Assembly: GCA_964496505.1 (NCBI GenBank)
Contig: CAZBZV010000002.1
Span: forward strand, 50,691-114,690
DNA length: 64,000 bases
Direction of reading: 5' to 3'
DNA from: JAABVY01 sp964496505
Lineage (GTDB): Bacteria; Zixibacteria; MSB-5A5; JAABVY01
Positions within the stretch are counted from its first letter, which is position 1, and the number at the start of each line of letters is the position of its first letter. Below, in pieces: positions 32,874-42,200 of the stretch. Position numbers and translations under genes: made by a program. Below the pieces are notes generated by a model. The model saw only the letters and a list, made by a program, of their open reading frames with translations, had not been told where the DNA came from and did no database searches.

Positions 32874-35504
32874 ATGAAGCAAAAAAATCTTACAATACTT
32901 TCTTTGCTGACCTCGTTAATGCTTCTTGTCTTTGCTGGTTCTGCATTGGCTGATGTTACGGTAACGTTCAATGATGCCACTTTTGATGTGGGCCGTACCG
33001 GTCAGACCATAGAGATGGAAGTAACCGCAGATAACCCGATTTCGATGTTCGATGTTATTGCAGAGATCGTTGATAATGGTGCCTGGGGCACTATTACCGG
33101 CGCATCATTCACACTGCTTAACGGCACCGGTGGATCAGATCTCACCAGAATGGACGGCCAGCCGGATGATATTTTCCGTCTGTACGCCACCAATCTGGGA
33201 AGCTGCGATCCGGTACTCGATGCGGGCACCTCAGTGGTTGTAGAGCTTTCCATCGATATTGGCTGCACCGAAGGTACCTTCAACATAACCCCTACCGGTA
33301 TTGATTGGGATATTGATGCCTTTACCACAGCAACCACAACGTTCGTTGGAGCTGATTGTGCTGCTGAGCCGGTTACGGGTGTTATGGGAACGTACACCGT
33401 TGTCTCCAATGCACCCTTCTTCACCAATTGCCCACAGGACGACCTTGTATTTGCCTGTACTGATCCTGCCAATTACGATTTCGATGCTGATGACGCTGAC
33501 CTGGGCTTCTGCGGTGAAGAGCTTACTTATGCTGTTGTTTCCGGACCTGGCGAAATCGATTCCGATGGAGTCTGGACCTGGGATTCATTCGGTGAAGTAG
33601 GCGTTCATAATGTCACTGTTTCGGTCACAGATACTTACGATAATGAAGCTACCTGTGCCTTTACAGTGGTAATCACGAATCTGCCGCCGGTTGTAGATTA
33701 CTGTCCTCCGGACTATGATGTTCCGTTTGACGGTATCAGCAAGGTGTGGATCTGCTTCGGTGACGAAGCATTCGGTACTGTAGATGCTCATGATCAGGAC
33801 GATCCTGTTTGCCCTGGTCCTCTTGAATATTATCTGGAGAGCTTCAACGGTCCCGGTACTATGACAGTAGATCCAAATACGGGCGACTGGAGTTGGCAGA
33901 CTGATGATGAGCCGGGATATGCCGGAATCTGGCATGCGGTTATCGGTGTGACCGATGGTGTTGCGGAAGACGATGTTTTCTGCGAATTCGACATCAAGGT
34001 TACCGGTATCGAAGTCAAGATTGCAAAGACTGGCGATGAGGACTTAGTGTTTCAGGGTGGCTACACCCAGGTTCCGCTCTACGCTTTTGTAGACGGCCAG
34101 GATGTGGGCGGTTTTGAATTCCTGATCTCTTATGACGCTTCTGCACTTACTTTCGTGGATGCGGAAATCGGGGAATACCTCGATAATAATGGATGGGAAT
34201 ATCTGACCTACAGAACCGGCCCGTTCGGAAACTGCGGCGATGCCTGCCCGAGTGGATTGGTGAGAATTGTTGGAATAAATGACGTAAACAATGGTCCAGC
34301 TCATCCGGATCCGGGCTCATGGTACTGGCCGGATTCATTAACCGTTGTCGACCTCAACTTCTTCGTCACTGACGACAGAACGTATGAGTGCCAGTATGTC
34401 CCGATCGGATTCTACTGGTTAGACTGCACCGACAACACAATTGCCGACAGTACTGGTAATCAGATCTTTATCAGTCGCAATGTCTACTGGTACAATCGTC
34501 CCGATGATCAGTACATTCTCCTTGATCCGGCTGAAAGCCCGTACAGGGCTGGCTGGCAGTCAATCCCCGCGCCCTATTTCCAGCAGTGCGATGAGGTTGC
34601 GGATCCCAGCAAGCCGTTCCCGCTTGGCTGTGCTGACTTCTATTATGGTGGAGTTGACATCGCTTGCGCTGACTCAATCGATAAGCGCGGCGACTTGAAC
34701 CTGAACGAAATCGCCAATGAAATTGGTGATGCTGTTCTGTATACCAACTACTTCATCTACGGACAGACCGTATTTGACATCAACCTGCAAGGCCAGATCG
34801 CGGCCTCTGATGTCAACAATGACGGTAAGGTCCTGACCGTTGGTGACCTGGTCTACCTGATCAGAGTTATCACCGGTGATGCCGCTCCGTTTAACAAACT
34901 TGCTCCATTTGCAAATTCTGTCGATGTTGAACTTGCTAACAACAGCAATGGAATCTCAGTCACCACTGATGCAAATGTTGAACTTGGCGGCGCCCTGTTC
35001 GTATTTGATAATGTTGCTTCGGCTGATGTCGTGCCGACCGTCCATGGTATGGATGTGAAGTATGGTGTTGTCGATGGACAGCTCAGAGTTCTGGTCTATG
35101 ATATCGATGGTGCCTATGTTTCTGCAGGCGAAAACGAGCTCTTCACGGTTATTGGCGCCGAAGAGGCGGCCCTTTCAAATGTCAGCATTGTTGACTATTA
35201 TGGTGCCGACCTGACCGTCAATACCTACAGAAAAGCTCTGCCGACAGCCTTTGCGCTGCTGCAGAACTCGCCAAACCCGTTCAACCCGTCAACCGATATA
35301 AGTCTGGATCTTCCGGAAGCATCCAACTGGTCAATCGACATTTATAATGTCCAGGGCCAGCTTGTGAAGAGCTTCTCCGGATATGATAATGCCGGACGTG
35401 TAACGGTTACATGGGATGCTCAGGGCATGGCCTCCGGTATCTACTTCTACAGAGCGAATGTTGGCAACTTTACCGATGTTCGCAAAATGGTTCTCATGAA
35501 GTAA
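32874..35504 (+). CDS. Secreted surface protein: Ig-like repeats, cohesin-like domain, dockerin-like repeats, type IX sorting domain
   Basis: 876 residues. Signal peptide ends GSALA. Two cadherin/Ig-like repeats (about 170-365) are followed by a cohesin-like domain (about 370-545: YTQVPLYAFVDGQ, GFEFLISYDASALTF). Next come dockerin-like calcium loops (RGDLNLNEI..., SDVNNDGKVLTVGDL; the first is degenerate). The end is a Por-type sorting domain (PNPFNPSTDISLDLPEAS ... VRKMVLMK). The second half is closely similar to the protein at 39235. AAGGAG precedes the ATG. Probably exported and fixed to the outer surface by the type IX route; the binding partner is unknown. Confidence 0.85.
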   Translation: MKQKNLTILSLLTSLMLLVFAGSALADVTVTFNDATFDVGRTGQTIEMEVTADNPISMFDVIAEIVDNGAWGTITGASFTLLNGTGGSDLTRMDGQPDDIFRLYATNLGSCDPVLDAGTSVVVELSIDIGCTEGTFNITPTGIDWDIDAFTTATTTFVGADCAAEPVTGVMGTYTVVSNAPFFTNCPQDDLVFACTDPANYDFDADDADLGFCGEELTYAVVSGPGEIDSDGVWTWDSFGEVGVHNVTVSVTDTYDNEATCAFTVVITNLPPVVDYCPPDYDVPFDGISKVWICFGDEAFGTVDAHDQDDPVCPGPLEYYLESFNGPGTMTVDPNTGDWSWQTDDEPGYAGIWHAVIGVTDGVAEDDVFCEFDIKVTGIEVKIAKTGDEDLVFQGGYTQVPLYAFVDGQDVGGFEFLISYDASALTFVDAEIGEYLDNNGWEYLTYRTGPFGNCGDACPSGLVRIVGINDVNNGPAHPDPGSWYWPDSLTVVDLNFFVTDDRTYECQYVPIGFYWLDCTDNTIADSTGNQIFISRNVYWYNRPDDQYILLDPAESPYRAGWQSIPAPYFQQCDEVADPSKPFPLGCADFYYGGVDIACADSIDKRGDLNLNEIANEIGDAVLYTNYFIYGQTVFDINLQGQIAASDVNNDGKVLTVGDLVYLIRVITGDAAPFNKLAPFANSVDVELANNSNGISVTTDANVELGGALFVFDNVASADVVPTVHGMDVKYGVVDGQLRVLVYDIDGAYVSAGENELFTVIGAEEAALSNVSIVDYYGADLTVNTYRKALPTAFALLQNSPNPFNPSTDISLDLPEASNWSIDIYNVQGQLVKSFSGYDNAGRVTVTWDAQGMASGIYFYRANVGNFTDVRKMVLMK

Positions 35505-35524
35505 ACCAGACGCCTTTAATAAAT

Positions 35525-35556
35525 GAGGGAGGCTTTTAAGCCTCCCTCTTTTTTTA
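35525..35556 (+). terminator. Terminator of the first cohesin/dockerin gene
   Basis: GAGGGAGGCTT / AAGCCTCCCTC (perfect 11 bp, 2-nt loop), then a T run. Confidence 0.92.
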
Positions 35557-35600
35557 TTTGCTTTTAAGCACTCCTGTATGCATAATGATAAAAACAGCCC

Positions 35601-35883
35601 GTCAAATCTCAGCGAGATTTGACCTGCATTGGAAGGCATACGGCAGGGTGACCAAATCTTTAGATTGTGTTGATAAACTCTGATGTTGTAGCGTTGGGTC
35701 TTGATTCCGTCGAAGACGGAATTGTGACCCAACGCAAATGCATGCCATACAATAAGGCGCAGGGTCACAACCCCCGATTCCATCGGGGGCCAAGACCCTG
35801 CGCGACGAAAAATACCTTTTTTCAACAGGCCCTGAAGCCGGGGGCACCGAGAGTCCGTCAAATCTCAGGGAGGTTTGACATGC
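35601..35883. repeat. Palindromic repeat island with paired GGGTC hairpins
   Basis: Two head-to-head hairpins: 35691-35735 (GCGTTGGGTCTTGA...TTGTGACCCAACGC) and 35757-35803 (GCGCAGGGTCACAA...CCAAGACCCTGCGC). Each has a GC-rich outer stem and an inner stem. The pair is flanked by direct copies of a 27-bp hairpin at 35601 and 35857 (GTCAAATCTCAG...). The same paired unit occurs at 60916-61022. No gene is supported in this spacer. Confidence 0.88.
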
Positions 35884-35917
35884 GGCGTTTGTTATGAAAG
35901 GCGGCTGTTGAGCTTAT

Positions 35918-37606
35918 ATGAAATTCGACTATAGATTTCAGAGAAAAATACGGGTCTTCAAAAGATACCGCCGCATCATAGAAGTCCTTGTAAAATACGG
36001 CTTCGGCGAGGTCCTGGGCCACATGAATATCGCCGCCCGTCTCAGAATCGGCAAACGCAAGCTTTTCAAGCAGACATCGGATCTGGCGGAGAAAAGCTAT
36101 GCCGAGAGAATCCGCCTGGCTATGGAGGAACTCGGGCCTACCTTTATCAAATTGGGTCAGGTGCTGTCGACCCGGCCGTTTCTGATTCCGGTCGAACTGG
36201 TGGTCGAGCTTACCAAGCTCCAGGATGAAGTGGCGCCCTTTGAATTCAATCTGGTTCGGGAAATAGTCGAAGACGAACTGAAGGCGCCAGTTTCCGAGAT
36301 ATTCGAATCCCTGAAGGAGAAGCCGGTTGCATCGGCCTCGCTTGCTCAGGTACATGTGGGTATGCTTAAAGACGGCCGCAAGGTGGCAGTCAAGGTACAG
36401 CGTGCCCGCGTGAAGGAGATCATGGAGGTGGATATGATCATCCTTCGGGATCTGGCCGAGCTCCTGGAGCGCTTTGTACCGGAATCGAAGCGTTATGATC
36501 CCACCGGGCAGATCGATGAACTGGCCAAGGTCTCCCGCAGGGAATGCGACTTCCTGTATGAAGCCCGCAACATGGAGATTTTTGCGCTTAATTACGCGGA
36601 TGATCCCACGGTTAAGATACCCGATATTTACTGGGAGTATACGACAAACAAAGTATTGGTGGCTGAATATGTCGAGGGCATAAAAATATCTGACGTGGAG
36701 AAGCTGAAAGCTGCGGGAATCGACTTGCGCATGGTTTCACGGCGGGGACTGCGCATCATTATAAAGATGATCTTCGAGGACCGCTTCTTCCACGGCGATC
36801 CCCATCCCGGAAATGTCTTTGTCCGAAAGGACGGCCGCATTATCCTTCTGGATTTCGGAATGGTTGGGCATTTGTCCCAGTCGGTCGTGGATTTCCTGAC
36901 CAATCTGCTCTTTTCGGCTTCCACCTGGGATGCGCGCAAAATTCTGAAAACGGTACTGGATTTCGATCTGGTACCGGAGAATTATGATCAGCTCGGTCTG
37001 GAATCTGACCTCACAGAGCTTTTATATCGCTATCATAAGATACCGCTGGGGCAGATCGATATGAAATCGCTTCTGATCGATTCGATGGATATATTTTACC
37101 GCCACCAAATCCGTCTGCCGAGCACATTCATGCTGCTCACGAAAGCTATGATTACTGCCGAGGAAGTGGCGCGTGAGCTCGATCCGGAAATTAACCTGAT
37201 AGAGGAGGTCGAACCGTATATCAAAAATCTGGCATCCGAGCGCTTTAAATTTTCAGTTTTTAAAAAAGACTCGCTCGGCTTCCTCAGTGATCTGAGAGAA
37301 CTGGTTACGAATCTGCCCTTTGATCTGAAAAGGATTACGCAGAAGATAAGGAAAGGGGATATGGAGGTGCAGTTCAGGCATAGGGGCCTGGATGATCTGA
37401 CTAATGAGATGTTCGAATCCTCGAAAAGGATTTCCTTATCCCTTATAATAGCCGCCGTCCTGGTAAGTGCATCGCTTTTGAGGCATGCGGAACTGGGATT
37501 AAAGATATTCGGTTTTCCCGTATTATCACTTTTGGGATTTTTGCTGGGGGGCGTTCTGACTATCTGGCTAATCATCAATATATTAAGATCTCCGAGGAAT
37601 CGATGA
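35918..37606 (+). CDS. UbiB/ABC1-family atypical kinase with C-terminal membrane helices
   Basis: 562 residues. The family signatures are in order: FIKLGQVLSTRP (KxGQ helix), PVASASLAQVH (A-rich nucleotide loop), VAVKVQRA (lysine), HGDPHPGNVF (catalytic loop) and LLDFGMVG (metal-binding DFG). Two hydrophobic helices close the protein. UbiB/ABC1 proteins are ATPases that support quinone biosynthesis and lipid handling at the inner membrane. The start has only a weak ribosome site. It overlaps the next gene by four bases (ATGA), so the two are translationally coupled. Confidence 0.93.
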   Translation: MKFDYRFQRKIRVFKRYRRIIEVLVKYGFGEVLGHMNIAARLRIGKRKLFKQTSDLAEKSYAERIRLAMEELGPTFIKLGQVLSTRPFLIPVELVVELTKLQDEVAPFEFNLVREIVEDELKAPVSEIFESLKEKPVASASLAQVHVGMLKDGRKVAVKVQRARVKEIMEVDMIILRDLAELLERFVPESKRYDPTGQIDELAKVSRRECDFLYEARNMEIFALNYADDPTVKIPDIYWEYTTNKVLVAEYVEGIKISDVEKLKAAGIDLRMVSRRGLRIIIKMIFEDRFFHGDPHPGNVFVRKDGRIILLDFGMVGHLSQSVVDFLTNLLFSASTWDARKILKTVLDFDLVPENYDQLGLESDLTELLYRYHKIPLGQIDMKSLLIDSMDIFYRHQIRLPSTFMLLTKAMITAEEVARELDPEINLIEEVEPYIKNLASERFKFSVFKKDSLGFLSDLRELVTNLPFDLKRITQKIRKGDMEVQFRHRGLDDLTNEMFESSKRISLSLIIAAVLVSASLLRHAELGLKIFGFPVLSLLGFLLGGVLTIWLIINILRSPRNR

Positions 37607-38820
37607 CTGTTTACTCACATTCAAGACTGAGTACATACGAGAACTGTCCGCTGCAATATAAATATCGCTATGTGGACAGGCTGGTTGAAAAGAGGGACTC
37701 GATTGAGGCGTTTATGGGTTCGCGCTGTCATGAATCTCTTGAGAAGATGTATAAGCTGTTGTTAAACAGCAGGATGTGGTCAAAAGATGAACTATTGGAT
37801 GACTTTAAGTCGCGCTGGGAACGGGAATGGCATGACAATGTATTTATTGTAAGAAATGATTTGAGGCTCGAAGATTATTATAATCAGGGGCTGAAGGCTC
37901 TTTCCGATTACTACGACCATTACCATCCATTTGACCGCGATAAAACCCTCGCTCTGGAGCAGAGAGTGGAAGTGGATTTGGACGATTCCGGGCGTTACAA
38001 GCTACAGGGATTTATCGACCGCCTTTCCGAAGAGGGGGAGGGGCACTATAAGATTCACGATTACAAGACCGAGCGCACCTGGAAGACACAGGAGCATTTT
38101 GACGAGGAACGTCAGCTTGCCCTTTATCAGATCGGGATATCCCGCATGTTTTCAGATATAAATTCTGTGGAACTGATCTGGCATTATCTTATCTTCGACA
38201 AAGAGGCGCGTTCAGTGCGGATAAAACAGCAGCTTGAGAAGCTGAAAATAAACACTATACATCTTATTCAGGAAGTCGAGACTGCCACTGAAGAGGATAA
38301 TTTTCCGTATCAGGAATCGGCGCTTTGTGACTGGTGCGATTACTACCATATATGTCCCGCTAAGAAGCACATGCATCTGACCGAGAAGATGACGCCCCGC
38401 GAGTTCGCCGAAGACGATGGCGTGCAGATGGTGAACCGCTATATTGACGTAAAGGATGCGATCAGTGAACTGCAGGCTGAAAAGAAGCAAATCGAGCGAG
38501 ATTTATTCGAATTCTGCATGCAGCTAAGCGTTGATATTGTAAGGGGTTCGACTCATAAAATTAAAGTGAAACGCGAGCCTATTTATAAGGCCAAATATTC
38601 GGCCAGCAGGGACCCCCGTGAGGAGGAGCTTTTCTATAATTTCGTGCGGGAGCGTAATCTCTATGAGAAGCTTATGGTTCTCAACAGCCAGCGCTTGAAC
38701 AAGGCGATAAAAAGCGATGATTTGAGTCCTGAAATCAGGAAGGCGCTTTTAGAGTTTGTGTTTCTGGAGGAGGGCAAACCCCGCTTTACGCCCTCGAAGC
38801 TTAAAAAGAACGAGTATTAA
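37603..38820 (+). CDS. RecB/Cas4-like PD-(D/E)XK nuclease with an iron-sulfur cysteine set
   Basis: 405 residues. It opens YSHSRLSTYENCPLQYKY. The nuclease core shows GFIDRL, IHDYKTE and QLALYQIG. The cysteines C16 and CDWC...IC match the four-cysteine Fe-S arrangement of AddB/Cas4-type nucleases. The extra 130 C-terminal residues are helical with no recognised domain. No helicase or CRISPR genes are nearby, so it appears to be a stand-alone member. The four-base overlap with the UbiB-like gene is striking given unrelated roles. Confidence 0.88.
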   Translation: MTVYSHSRLSTYENCPLQYKYRYVDRLVEKRDSIEAFMGSRCHESLEKMYKLLLNSRMWSKDELLDDFKSRWEREWHDNVFIVRNDLRLEDYYNQGLKALSDYYDHYHPFDRDKTLALEQRVEVDLDDSGRYKLQGFIDRLSEEGEGHYKIHDYKTERTWKTQEHFDEERQLALYQIGISRMFSDINSVELIWHYLIFDKEARSVRIKQQLEKLKINTIHLIQEVETATEEDNFPYQESALCDWCDYYHICPAKKHMHLTEKMTPREFAEDDGVQMVNRYIDVKDAISELQAEKKQIERDLFEFCMQLSVDIVRGSTHKIKVKREPIYKAKYSASRDPREEELFYNFVRERNLYEKLMVLNSQRLNKAIKSDDLSPEIRKALLEFVFLEEGKPRFTPSKLKKNEY

Positions 38821-38979
38821 ACTGCCTGTAAAAGCTGTGCAGACGCTTGCAGTATATGTCAAAACATCTTCATATCGAACAAAAAATGCAGATTCTGCGA
38901 CGAGAAAATCGTTGTTTAAATATTGAACATTTATTAATATTAGATTTTAGTTATAATTACCTGCAATGCCATATTTTTC
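38821..38979. other. Intergenic stretch with no visible gene
   Basis: AT-rich. A 74-residue frame starting at 38847 runs through the promoter of the next gene and has no ribosome site, so I do not call it. Confidence 0.4.
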
Positions 38980-39007
38980 TTGACAATATGGCCTCCCAAA
39001 TTATATT
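38980..39007 (+). promoter_or_regulatory. Sigma-70 promoter of the second cohesin/dockerin protein
   Basis: TTGACA (38980-38985), 16 nt, TATATT (39002-39007). The leader of about 220 nt contains two hairpins: GCTCC/GGAGC at 39093-39107, and CTGTTAC-TCCCG-GTAACAG ending about 11 nt before the ribosome site. Confidence 0.7.
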
Positions 39008-39234
39008 TAGTTGGTGTAAATTGTTAGGTTATTTTCGTTTATCTGCAAGATTTGAAGGAAGTTCTTATTAGTAGATAAAGCCTATTTGGATTGCTCCGAG
39101 GGGGAGCCGTACAATTCCAACATATCGAGGTACTTACCTGATTTACGACCGCTAATGATTTTTTAGATTTTTGTTTGTGGTATAAAGATTGCTGTTACTC
39201 CCGGTAACAGTAAGCTTTTTAAGGAGGCGAATAT

Positions 39235-42200
39235 ATGCACCCGAAAAACCCACGCTGCGCATTTATATTCTTCGCGTTAGCGCTATTGTTTTTCCTGTCA
39301 CCGAATATTTATGCTGACCCTGTTGATAAGAATATACAGGATTCCCTTATATCACTTGCCCCCGGAGAACCATCTCTTCAGGAGCTTCTGGACAGTCTTG
39401 GCTATACTATAGATGTAGCCAATGATGAGCTCGGATGGGAGGCCTTTTGCGCCGCCCCGGGATCCCAGGTGGCCATGATACTGGAACAGGTAGCCGCCTC
39501 AGCCACCAGCGCGTCCAGCGGCTGGTATGATGCTGCCGACAGCGCCGACAAATACGAGCTATTCGCGCCAGGAGATTCGGCCGGAGATTCGACGGTTTTC
39601 ATTATAGAGAACGCCGATTCAATTGGGTTCTATATGACTCCCAATCTTACCGGCTACGAATCATGGTATACCCAGAATGTTTATAATGATGACGGCTTCG
39701 ATCACGCTCTCATATTCCCAACAGGCAATGCGCATGAGTATATCATTGCCTTCGAGGATTTAAAGGATGGCGGCGATGCCGATTATAACGACCTGGTATT
39801 CAGGGTAAGATTCGAAAATGCCCCGCCGGTTCTTTCTCTGCCGGATGATATGTATTTTAATGTATGTTATGAGGACTATGTCTGTTTTGATGTTGGGGCA
39901 TACGATCTGAACTGCCTGGGCGATACTGTTACCCTGGAGATGCTCGAGGGGTACGGCAGTTTCACCACCCTGACAGGCCCCGGGGAGGTCTCGACAGAGC
40001 ATTGCTTCATACCCTGGGCAACCGATTCGACCTATCTGTTCGTTTTCAAGGCCACTGATAATTCGGGTGCATTTGTAATAGATTCTTTCGAAGTGGTTTA
40101 TGATATAAACGAACGTCCGACATTCTCCCTGCCTGAGGATTTCGATACCTTGATCTGCGAATACGATTCGATCTGTGTGCCGTTCGAGGTGTTTGACGCC
40201 GACGGCGATGATCTGGATATTGAGTTTCTCGAGGGAGAGGGTACAGTTGACTATATCAACGAGACATTCTGTTTCCTGCCGGATAAGGTAGATTTTGCAA
40301 GCTATACATTTGTTTTGAAGGCGTCGGATTCATGCTGTTCGGCCAAAGAATCACTCGATCCCAATCTGGTTCCGGTGCCATGCCCCGAGGATACGATAAC
40401 TATCGGTGTGACAGTGAATCTGGAGCCCAATCTGGTGACGGTGCCTGATTTCGATACGCTTATTTGTGAGCCGACCGAAATCTGCTTTCCGGTTTCAGCG
40501 ACTGATGCCAACGAAGGTGATAATGTCACGATTTCCGTTTCCTCACCGGCAACTTATGACGGTCTGACCGGCGAGGTTTGCTTCATGGCCGAGGCTGATG
40601 GTGTGTATGAGATCATCGTTACCGCTACCGACCAGCTTTGCGGGGCTGTAGCCGAGGATACTGTGGTTGCGACGGTTGATCTGAATGAACCGCCGGAGCT
40701 GGTTGTTGCCAATGATACCAGTTATTATTTCTGTTCAGATCCGTATGAAATCTGCTTCGATAATACGGTAAACGATCCCGACGGCCTTGAGGGCAACACA
40801 TTCAGCCTTATCTCCGGCCCGGGGACAATCGATCCTGCGACCGGCACTGTCTGCTTTACACCTCAGGAGCCGGGCGAATATGAATTTGTAATCAATGTTA
40901 CAGATATATGCGAAAATTCTGATACCGATACGGTTTATATTTCCGTTTCAATGAACAGTCCGCCTGTTTTGACTTTGCCGGATGATTTCACGGCCCTGCT
41001 GTGTGATCTGGAACAGATATGCATACAGGCGACAGCGGATGATCCCGATCTTCCCGATGATGAATTGACCTTCCTTAAGGTTTCTGGATTCGGCAGTATA
41101 AACTCACAAACCGGCGAACTCTGTTTCACGCCGCCCGTTGCGGGCACATACGATTTTGTAATCCGTGTACGCGATCTTTGCGGTGAGGTCGATCAGGACA
41201 CTATCTCTGTAGATGTCCAGCTAAATTCACCTCCGCTTATGACGGTTGAGCCGAATATGTCGGTATTCTTCTGCGATCCGGGTGATACGGCCTGTATCAC
41301 ATTGACAGCTGACGATCCCGATCTGAACGAAACCCTGATCTTTGAGCAGGTAGCAGGACCTGCCGGGAATCTCAATCCCGAGACCGGCGAATTTTGCTTC
41401 GAGTTGTCCGGCGCGGGCGATTATGATTTTGCATTCAGAGTTGTCGACCAGTGTGGCGAAGCCGATACTGCCGATGTTCTGGTGACCGCGGAAATGAATA
41501 CCCCGCCGACGGTTTTGCTCCCCGAGGATTACAGCGATACAGCCTGTGCTTCCGGTGACGAGATTTGTTTCCAGGCGAGTTTCGATGACCTGGAAGGCCA
41601 GGATTTGGAGATAACAGTCCTGCCTTTCGGAAGCTATTCCGAGGGTACGGTATGCTTCCCGGCCGAAGCCTCGCAGGATACGACTTTCTGCATTATAGTG
41701 CAGGCAACCGATATCTGCGGCGCTATGGGCGAGGATACGATCTGCATCGACGTGCATTACAACCTGCCGCCGACTGTGGATATCTTCCCGGATACAACAA
41801 TTAAGGTTTGCGAACCTCCGGAAAACTTCTGTTTCTCATATACGACCCAGGATCCCGACAGCCCCGAGCCGGAAATTACAATAGAACAGGGTAGTGGTAT
41901 TATTCAGAACGGCCAGGTTTGTATCAATATCGATACGATCGGTACTTACTGTGTGACGATTCGTGCTACCGATGAGTGCGGCGCGTACGCCGAAGATGAT
42001 GCATGTGTGATCTTTTCCGCCAACCAGCCGCCGGTCTTGACAGTCAGTGATGATATAAATGAAAGCTTCTGTGAGCCGACAGAAATCTGTTTCGATAACT
42101 CGGCAACCGATCCTGATCTGCCGAATGATACCTTAACCTTCAGCTTTACCAATGCCCCTGAGGGCGCGACTATTACCGAGAATGGCAGAGTTTGCTTTAC

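Noticed and set aside
38847..39071. 74-codon frame before the giant surface protein
   Set aside because: It runs through the TTGACA/TATATT promoter and has no ribosome site.
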